Shown here: in pieces, positions 6,276-10,577 of the stretch
How the letters are laid out: the number at the start of each line of letters is the position of its first letter
Position numbering within the stretch: position 1 is the stretch's first letter
NCBI GenBank assembly: GCA_025356765.1
Contig: JANXRO010000238.1
Span: 1-10,577, forward strand
DNA: 10,577 nucleotides
Source of the DNA: Hyphomicrobiales bacterium
Lineage (GTDB): Bacteria; Pseudomonadota; Alphaproteobacteria; Rhizobiales; Aestuariivirgaceae
Direction of reading: 5' to 3'
Notes under the pieces: generated by a model
Told to the model about the DNA's origin: nothing
What the model saw: only the letters and a program-made list of their open reading frames with translations
The model's database searches: none
Made by a program: the position numbers and the translations under genes

Positions 6276-8651
6276 ATGACAATCAATAACACCCCAAAAC
6301 ACTTGGCTCAAAAATCCAAAATGCTTTTTTGGTGCCTAACTTTCTTTTGGTCTTTGCTGTCGCTTGTTTGCGTTTCTGCTCCCGCTTACGCAACTGTCAC
6401 CGTAACGACCAACACTAATGCTGCTCAATTGGCTGCGGCCATCGCAGCAGGCAACGCTGGCATCACCCTTACGGGCACGCCCACACTTGTTAACGGCGCT
6501 TCGGGCACGTCTGGCACGGTTGCCGGAACATTCAGCACAAGTGGCTCTAACCTTGGCATAACCAGCGGCATAATTCTGAGCACAGGCAACGTTGCCAACA
6601 TTCCTGGTAGCCCTATTCCAGCTGGCAACATATCATCAGGGGGCACAGGCATCTCGAATGCTGGCACAAGTGAATTTGATATCAACACATTCACATTTTC
6701 ATTCATTCCCAATCCAGGCGTTAATCGCATTTCGATTGCCAGTGTATTCGCCTCTGAAGAATATAATGAATATGTAAACACCACTTTCACCGACAATTTT
6801 ACAATGGTGCTGAATGGCGGCGCTTACACCAATTTCAATGTTGCCACTGTGCCGGGCACGGCCACAGGCACAGACATCAACACCGTCAACAATGGTGCAA
6901 ATGCCGGTTATTACCGCGATAACACAACAGCAACGCCGGTTATTTCTGACATCAAGATGGATGGTGCAACCACCGTGTTCATCAACGCCTTCAACGTTGT
7001 GCCCGGAACCACATATACTGTTACCATTCGCATCGCCGATGTGGGAGACGCGGCCTATGACTCAGCAGCATTTATTTCAACATCAGGCATTTTAAACAAT
7101 CCCCCCGCACTTGATCTTTCAGCCGCACTTGCCAGCACGGGTTATGCTGCAACGTGGGTCGAAGGCGCTGCGCCTGTGGCCATTGCTGCTGCCGATAATA
7201 AAATTAGCGATGACGGCACAACAATTTCTTCAGCGACTATCACCATCAGCAATGTTGTGGTTGGTGATCTTTTAACAGCGGGTGCTTTGCCATCAGGCAT
7301 AGCAGCATCAGCCTATAATTCAGGAACCGGCACAATCACTTTGTCGGGTGTTGCCACACTGGCGCAATATCAAACAGCCTTGCAGGCCATTGGCTATTCC
7401 AGCACGGCCACCAATCCGGCAGGCCCCGCAAAAACCATCAATGTCATCGTCAATGATGGTGTCGACAATTCCAACACAGCTGTTGCAACCATTAGCATGG
7501 CAACATTAAGCTTGGTCAAAACGGCAAGTGCGCCCACTGTGGCTTCTGGCACCAGCGCAACATTGACGGATGCCGGCGACAAGATCACCTATACCTACAC
7601 GGTTACAAATTCTGGCACCGTGGCGCTAACAGCCGTCGCGCCAACAGACGTTGGCCCCAAATTTAACGGCGTTGCAGGAACTGGCACATTAAGCGCCTTT
7701 ACACCCGCAACAGCCAGCATCGCTGTTGGTGCAAACCAGGTATTCACCGCCACTTATACATTATCGACAGCAGACGTTATGAACGGTGCTGGCATTGCCA
7801 ATGGTGTCACCAACACAGCCAAAGCCACGGGCAAAGAACCCGGCGGCGCAATCGCAACTTCATCCAACGCCACGGCCACAACATCAATCACCACTGTTGC
7901 TGGCATTACGGTTACAAAATCCGCCGGCGCGCCAACAACTGCTTTGGGAAGCAACGCCGCGGTGACAGATGCTGGCGATACAATCACATTCACCTACCTA
8001 CTTAAAAACGTTGGCAGCGTGGCATTGACAGTGGCTTTCCCCTCTGATGCTGGGCCAAAATTCAATGGCATCGCTGGCACCAATACCTTAAGCGCGTTTA
8101 CACCGGGCGCAGGCGTTTCATTGGCTGTGGGCGCAACACAATCTTTCACCGCCACCTATATTCTTTCACTCACCGATGTTAAAAACGGAGTGGGCATCGC
8201 CAATGGTGTGACCAACACAGCAGCAGCCACGGCCAAAAGCCCGGCTGGCACAACCATCACCGCGCCAAACTCAAATGCAACCACAACCATTGTTGCTGTG
8301 CCAAGCCTGTCAATCGCAAAAACCTTTGTCCTCACCGACACCGGTGGGCTGACACCCGCCAAAGCCGATTTGAACGAATTGGTGACCTACACTTATACCA
8401 TCACCAACACTGGCAATGTTCCAATGGGCAATGTGTCGGCGAATGATTTACACGGCACGCCTTCTGTGGTTGTGCCTCTGGGTGCAGGCGGCATCACCTC
8501 TGAAACACTCAGCAGCCCTGGCCCCTATGGTGCAGCAGCCTCAACTGATACGACGGCTAACAATGGCGTTTGGACAACTTTGGCCCCGGGTGCTGCGGCC
8601 ACATTCACTTGGCCACACACGGTGACCCAAGCCGAAATAGACCACGGCTAA
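6276..8651 (+). CDS. Exported choice-of-anchor L / DUF11-repeat surface protein, apparently C-terminally truncated
   Basis: 791-residue exported protein rich in Thr, Ala, Gly and Asn. Residues 1-39 are a long signal peptide (Lys-containing N-region, hydrophobic 17-34, SAPAYA cleavage). Residues ~45-275 are a choice-of-anchor L domain, recognised by FSFIPNPGVNRISIASVFASEEYNEYVN (141-168). Residues ~277-408 are a cadherin-like module of the type seen in giant adhesins (WVEGAAPVAI..., TLSGVATLAQYQTALQAIGYSS, VIVNDGVDNSNTAVATI). From 411 come two complete DUF11-type repeats of about 133 residues and a third that ends at TVTQAEIDHG, in the middle of the fold. Such proteins normally end in an anchor or sorting domain (PEP-CTERM, autotransporter barrel, RTX region); none is present. 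No Shine-Dalgarno precedes the ATG at 6276, and Met16 (6321) is a possible alternative. The stop overlaps the stop of the convergent transporter gene. Function is probably adhesion or matrix; expression and secretion of this short form are unproven. Confidence 0.8.
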   Translation: MTINNTPKHLAQKSKMLFWCLTFFWSLLSLVCVSAPAYATVTVTTNTNAAQLAAAIAAGNAGITLTGTPTLVNGASGTSGTVAGTFSTSGSNLGITSGIILSTGNVANIPGSPIPAGNISSGGTGISNAGTSEFDINTFTFSFIPNPGVNRISIASVFASEEYNEYVNTTFTDNFTMVLNGGAYTNFNVATVPGTATGTDINTVNNGANAGYYRDNTTATPVISDIKMDGATTVFINAFNVVPGTTYTVTIRIADVGDAAYDSAAFISTSGILNNPPALDLSAALASTGYAATWVEGAAPVAIAAADNKISDDGTTISSATITISNVVVGDLLTAGALPSGIAASAYNSGTGTITLSGVATLAQYQTALQAIGYSSTATNPAGPAKTINVIVNDGVDNSNTAVATISMATLSLVKTASAPTVASGTSATLTDAGDKITYTYTVTNSGTVALTAVAPTDVGPKFNGVAGTGTLSAFTPATASIAVGANQVFTATYTLSTADVMNGAGIANGVTNTAKATGKEPGGAIATSSNATATTSITTVAGITVTKSAGAPTTALGSNAAVTDAGDTITFTYLLKNVGSVALTVAFPSDAGPKFNGIAGTNTLSAFTPGAGVSLAVGATQSFTATYILSLTDVKNGVGIANGVTNTAAATAKSPAGTTITAPNSNATTTIVAVPSLSIAKTFVLTDTGGLTPAKADLNELVTYTYTITNTGNVPMGNVSANDLHGTPSVVVPLGAGGITSETLSSPGPYGAAASTDTTANNGVWTTLAPGAAATFTWPHTVTQAEIDHG
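7506..7904 (+). repeat. DUF11 repeat unit 1 (residues 411-543)
   Basis: First of two full tandem units. Landmarks are LVKTASAPT, TDAGDKITYTYTVTNSGTVALT, GPKFNGVAGTGTLSAFTP, FTATYTLSTADVMNG and GIANGVTNTA. Each landmark recurs 133-134 residues later in unit 2. Confidence 0.8.
7905..8303 (+). repeat. DUF11 repeat unit 2 (residues 544-676)
   Basis: Second full unit: VTKSAGAPT, TDAGDTITFTYLLKNVGSVALT, GPKFNGIAGTNTLSAFTP, FTATYILSLTDVKNG, GIANGVTNTA. It is close to unit 1 in protein, but the DNA has diverged at many third positions, so the duplication is not recent. Confidence 0.8.
8304..8648 (+). repeat. Incomplete DUF11 repeat unit 3 (residues 677-791)
   Basis: A more divergent unit starting LSIAKTFVLTDTGGLTPAKADLNELVTYTYTITNTGNVPM. 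It reaches the TVTQAEID motif, after which a DUF11 unit normally continues with another beta strand pair (NTATV-like). The frame ends two codons later. Confidence 0.7.
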
Positions 8652-10036
8652 GCAACGTGGCCCGACATTGATGCGCCAGCATTGCGGGGCAGCCCCATAA
8701 ATTGTGGGATAGATAAAAACGCCCCAACAGAAATTACCAAAAACGCCGTGCTAAAATCTGCGGCAAGCAACCCCGACCCACCATGCCACCATTGAGAAAA
8801 ATCCAGCGATATGGCCGCAACAGCCACGCCAAGCGCCAAAGACATTTGCTGCATCACCGTATAGAGCCCATTGGCCCTGGCAATATCCACCGTATCTATA
8901 TCAGAATACGCAATGGAATTAAGCGCCGTGAACTGCAACGAACGCGCCAGACCACCAAACAACAGTATCAATAAAATCAACGCCAACGGCGTTGCTTGCG
9001 TGAAAAATGCCAGTGCCAGCGTGAAACAACTTGAAATAAAACCATTGATGATCAACAATTTTCGATAGCCGAATTGTTTCAAAAGCCCCGCTGCAACAAA
9101 CTTCATGCCCAAAGCGCCCAGTGCTGCTGAACACGTAATCAAGCCTGACTGAAACGGTGTGGAATGAAACCCAATTTGCAAAAGCAATGGCAATAAAAAC
9201 GGAATAGCGCCAGCGGCCACGCGGTAAAGCAAACCACCCAAAATCGACACGCGCAAAGTTTGAACAGAGAGCAGTTTCAAATCTAAAATTGGGTTAGGAA
9301 CTTGTGACGCGTGCCTTATGTAGGCCAAGATGAACGCCACACCCACAAAAAGCATGGCAAGGGTTTGTAGCACGTTCAAAAAATCTCGGCCTGCCACCGT
9401 CATTGCAAAAATGGTGCATGATAGGCCAAGGCCCGAAAGGAAAAAGCCCTTCACATCCAATGGAGGAACCTTGAATTCTTGAGATTCGGGCATAAAAATT
9501 GTGGCCATCACCAAGCCCACCATTCCGATGGGTAAATTCATCCAGAAAATCCAATGCCACGAAAAATAGGTGGTGATAAAACCACCAATCGGCGGCCCCA
9601 CCAGAGGCCCCACCAAAGCAGGCACTGTTAGCCAAGCTAGCGCTGAAACCAGCTCAGCCTTTGGAATAGAGCGCAACAAAATAATCCGCCCAACCGGCAC
9701 CATCATGGCACCACCCAAACCTTGCACAGCGCGCGCGATGACCAGATGTGTTAAGCTGGGTGCCCAACCACATGCCAAAGAGGCCAGTATGAAAACCATC
9801 ATGGCGATGCGAAAAACGGTTTTGGCGCCAAATCGATCAGACACCCAAGAGGATACCGGCAAAAACACCGTTAGGCTTAAAAGATAAGTGGTGAATGCCA
9901 GTTTCAACGCCACGGGGTTTGTGCCCAAATCGGCAGCCATGGCCGGCAGTGATGTGGCAATCACTGTGCTATCCATGTTTTCCATGAATAATGCTGATGC
10001 CACGACCAGAGGAAGAATGCGTGAAGTTGAAGCCAT
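8648..10036 (-). CDS. DHA2-family MFS multidrug efflux transporter (EmrB/QacA type)
   Basis: 462-residue inner-membrane drug:proton antiporter of the 14-span DHA2 type. The opening RILPLVVASALFMENMDSTVIATSLPAMAADLG contains the DHA2 first-helix acidic signature (Asp22). It continues with motif A, SDRFGAKTVF (66-75), motif B, RAVQGLGGAMMVPVGR (102-117), and the antiporter motif C, VPALVGPLVGPPIGG (138-152), then SWHWIFWMNLPIG. The remaining helices run to FLSIPQFMGLP, with a short hydrophilic tail ending SGHVA, so the C-terminus looks complete. The start is uncertain: the ATG at 10036 fits the family's compact N-terminus, while the frame is also open from a GTG at 10072 (474 residues). Neither has a good ribosome site. 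No emrA-type membrane-fusion partner or regulator gene is adjacent. The substrate cannot be told from sequence. Its TAG stop overlaps the TAA stop of the surface-protein gene, with no terminator between. Confidence 0.9.
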   Translation of the reverse strand: MASTSRILPLVVASALFMENMDSTVIATSLPAMAADLGTNPVALKLAFTTYLLSLTVFLPVSSWVSDRFGAKTVFRIAMMVFILASLACGWAPSLTHLVIARAVQGLGGAMMVPVGRIILLRSIPKAELVSALAWLTVPALVGPLVGPPIGGFITTYFSWHWIFWMNLPIGMVGLVMATIFMPESQEFKVPPLDVKGFFLSGLGLSCTIFAMTVAGRDFLNVLQTLAMLFVGVAFILAYIRHASQVPNPILDLKLLSVQTLRVSILGGLLYRVAAGAIPFLLPLLLQIGFHSTPFQSGLITCSAALGALGMKFVAAGLLKQFGYRKLLIINGFISSCFTLALAFFTQATPLALILLILLFGGLARSLQFTALNSIAYSDIDTVDIARANGLYTVMQQMSLALGVAVAAISLDFSQWWHGGSGLLAADFSTAFLVISVGAFLSIPQFMGLPRNAGASMSGHVA

Positions 10037-10161
10037 GTGTTTGCCGGATGTAGCAGAATGAATGACTTCCACACCTGAAATTTACGAAACCCAGCAATGC
10101 AACGCGCACGACATAAGCCATTGCATGAAGATCAGCGTTTCAAATCAGTTTTAAGTTCACA

Positions 10162-10190
10162 TTGATTTAATCTTCAAAACACTCTATCGC
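10162..10190 (+). promoter_or_regulatory. Possible promoter for the small secreted protein
   Basis: TTGATT (10162-10167), 17-nt spacer, TATCGC (10185-10190). Both hexamers are only partial sigma-70 matches. The spacing is ideal and the position, about 80 nt before the start codon, is reasonable. Confidence 0.25.
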
Positions 10191-10272
10191 CACGATTCAA
10201 GCGCTTTTCGGTGCTTTAACCCGCCTGCCTAAACCCTCTGTGGGGGCATTTATTTTAACAAAGGAAACTACA

Positions 10273-10577
10273 ATGATCCGCAATATTCTCTTGTCAACTG
10301 TCGTTCTTGCCGCTTTTGCTGCGCCAACATTTGCTGCAACGGCTGCAACAGATTTCTATGTTGCCCAAGATGCCAAAACTCATGCTTGCATGGTTTCTGA
10401 TCAGAAACCAGATGGCAAAATGATGATGGACGCGGGCACAAAAGTTTATGCCAGCAAAGCCAACGCTGAACAAGCCATGGCAAACCTGAAAGTTTGCGCT
10501 CCTGCTGCTGCAGCAACAACAGCCAAGCCAGCTGCTCCTGCCGCTGCTGCTGCCGTAAAGCCAGCCGCTCCAGCCGC
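10273..10577 (+). CDS. Small secreted protein with Ala/Pro/Lys-rich tail (3' end missing)
   Basis: The first 101 codons of a gene that runs off the right edge with no stop. The ATG at 10273 has AAGGA (10261-10265) seven nt upstream. Residues 1-21 form a Sec signal peptide (MIRNILLSTVVLAAFAAPTFA). The mature domain, about residues 22-76, reads DFYVAQDAKTHACMVSDQKPDGK and then AGTKVYASKANAEQAMANLKVC. Cys39 and Cys75 bracket it and may form a disulfide. This layout (YVxQD...C.V...KPDGK...Y.sKaeAE.AM...C) resembles small periplasmic proteins of unknown function common in Rhizobiales; the match is from memory. From residue 76 the sequence is an Ala/Pro/Lys/Thr tail with KPAAPA twice, a flexible linker that could span the periplasm or contact the cell wall. 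Length and end are unknown. Confidence 0.75.
   Translation, partial: MIRNILLSTVVLAAFAAPTFAATAATDFYVAQDAKTHACMVSDQKPDGKMMMDAGTKVYASKANAEQAMANLKVCAPAAAATTAKPAAPAAAAAVKPAAPA
10498..10577 (+). repeat. Low-complexity GCT/GCC/CCA-rich repeat coding an Ala-Pro-Lys tail
   Basis: The DNA encoding residues 76-101 is made almost wholly of Ala, Pro, Lys and Thr codons, with the block AAGCCAGCYGCTCC occurring twice (10528-10541 and 10558-10571). It continues past the window edge. Such tracts vary in length between strains by slippage. Confidence 0.6.

Noticed and set aside
6425..6796. 123-codon and other minus-strand frames under the surface-protein gene
   Set aside because: Val/Pro/Ala-rich translations are expected on the antisense of a Thr/Asn/Gly-rich repeat protein; they have no starts or ribosome sites of note.
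7506..8303. CRISPR-like or satellite repeat
   Set aside because: The 399-bp periodicity is in frame and conserved at protein level (DUF11 domains); there are no short identical repeats with unique spacers.
10037..10072. GTG start adding 12 residues to the MFS transporter
   Set aside because: Not excluded, but AGG lies too close to the GTG to serve as a ribosome site and the family's first helix fits better with the ATG at 10036.
10094..10126. Short inverted repeats (GCAATG/CATTGC, ATGCAA/TTGCAT) upstream of the MFS gene
   Set aside because: Six-bp arms with about 18-20 nt between them and no T-tract; compatible with a weak operator but not distinguishable from chance.
1..10577. A defence island, prophage, integrative element or secondary-metabolite cluster
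   Set aside because: No integrase, transposase, restriction, toxin-antitoxin, phage structural or assembly-line gene is present; all the long open frames belong to recognisable chromosomal families.

Overview
The window looks like an ordinary stretch of alphaproteobacterial chromosome, probably Hyphomicrobiales (Rhizobiales) or a close relative. The clues are a DUF992-family secreted protein, TTAA-N7-TTAA boxes of the kind bound by the alphaproteobacterial regulator CtrA, a DHA2-type drug transporter, and a small secreted protein of a type I associate with Bradyrhizobium-like genomes. Base composition appears moderate. There are no tRNA or rRNA genes, no CRISPR array, no transposase, no phage gene and no toxin-antitoxin pair.

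Layout, left to right: (1) the 3' two thirds or so of a UvrD/PcrA-type DNA helicase (+), cut by the window's left edge. (2) A bidirectional hairpin, then a convergent DUF992 secreted protein (-). (3) A fused membrane protein/spermidine-synthase-like protein (+), followed after 77 bp by a QorB-like NAD(P)H:quinone oxidoreductase (+) that ends in a strong intrinsic terminator. (4) A convergent exported methionine sulfoxide reductase MsrB (-). (5) A 309 bp divergent regulatory region holding a possible ECF-type promoter for msrB and a cluster of CtrA-like boxes. (6) A large exported surface protein (+), with a choice-of-anchor-L head, a cadherin-like module and DUF11 repeats; it stops abruptly in the middle of the third repeat. 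(7) A DHA2-family MFS drug transporter (-) whose stop codon overlaps the surface-protein stop. (8) The start of a small secreted protein with an Ala/Pro/Lys-rich tail (+), cut by the right edge.

Functionally this is a mix of DNA repair, redox housekeeping (QorB, MsrB), envelope proteins and efflux. Most genes are single transcription units facing each other; only the synthase-like gene and qorB might be co-transcribed. I see no evidence for a new multi-gene system. The points most worth a second look are the CtrA-like box cluster, the surface protein that seems to have lost its C-terminus exactly at the transporter gene, and the exported MsrB that lacks the usual resolving cysteine.
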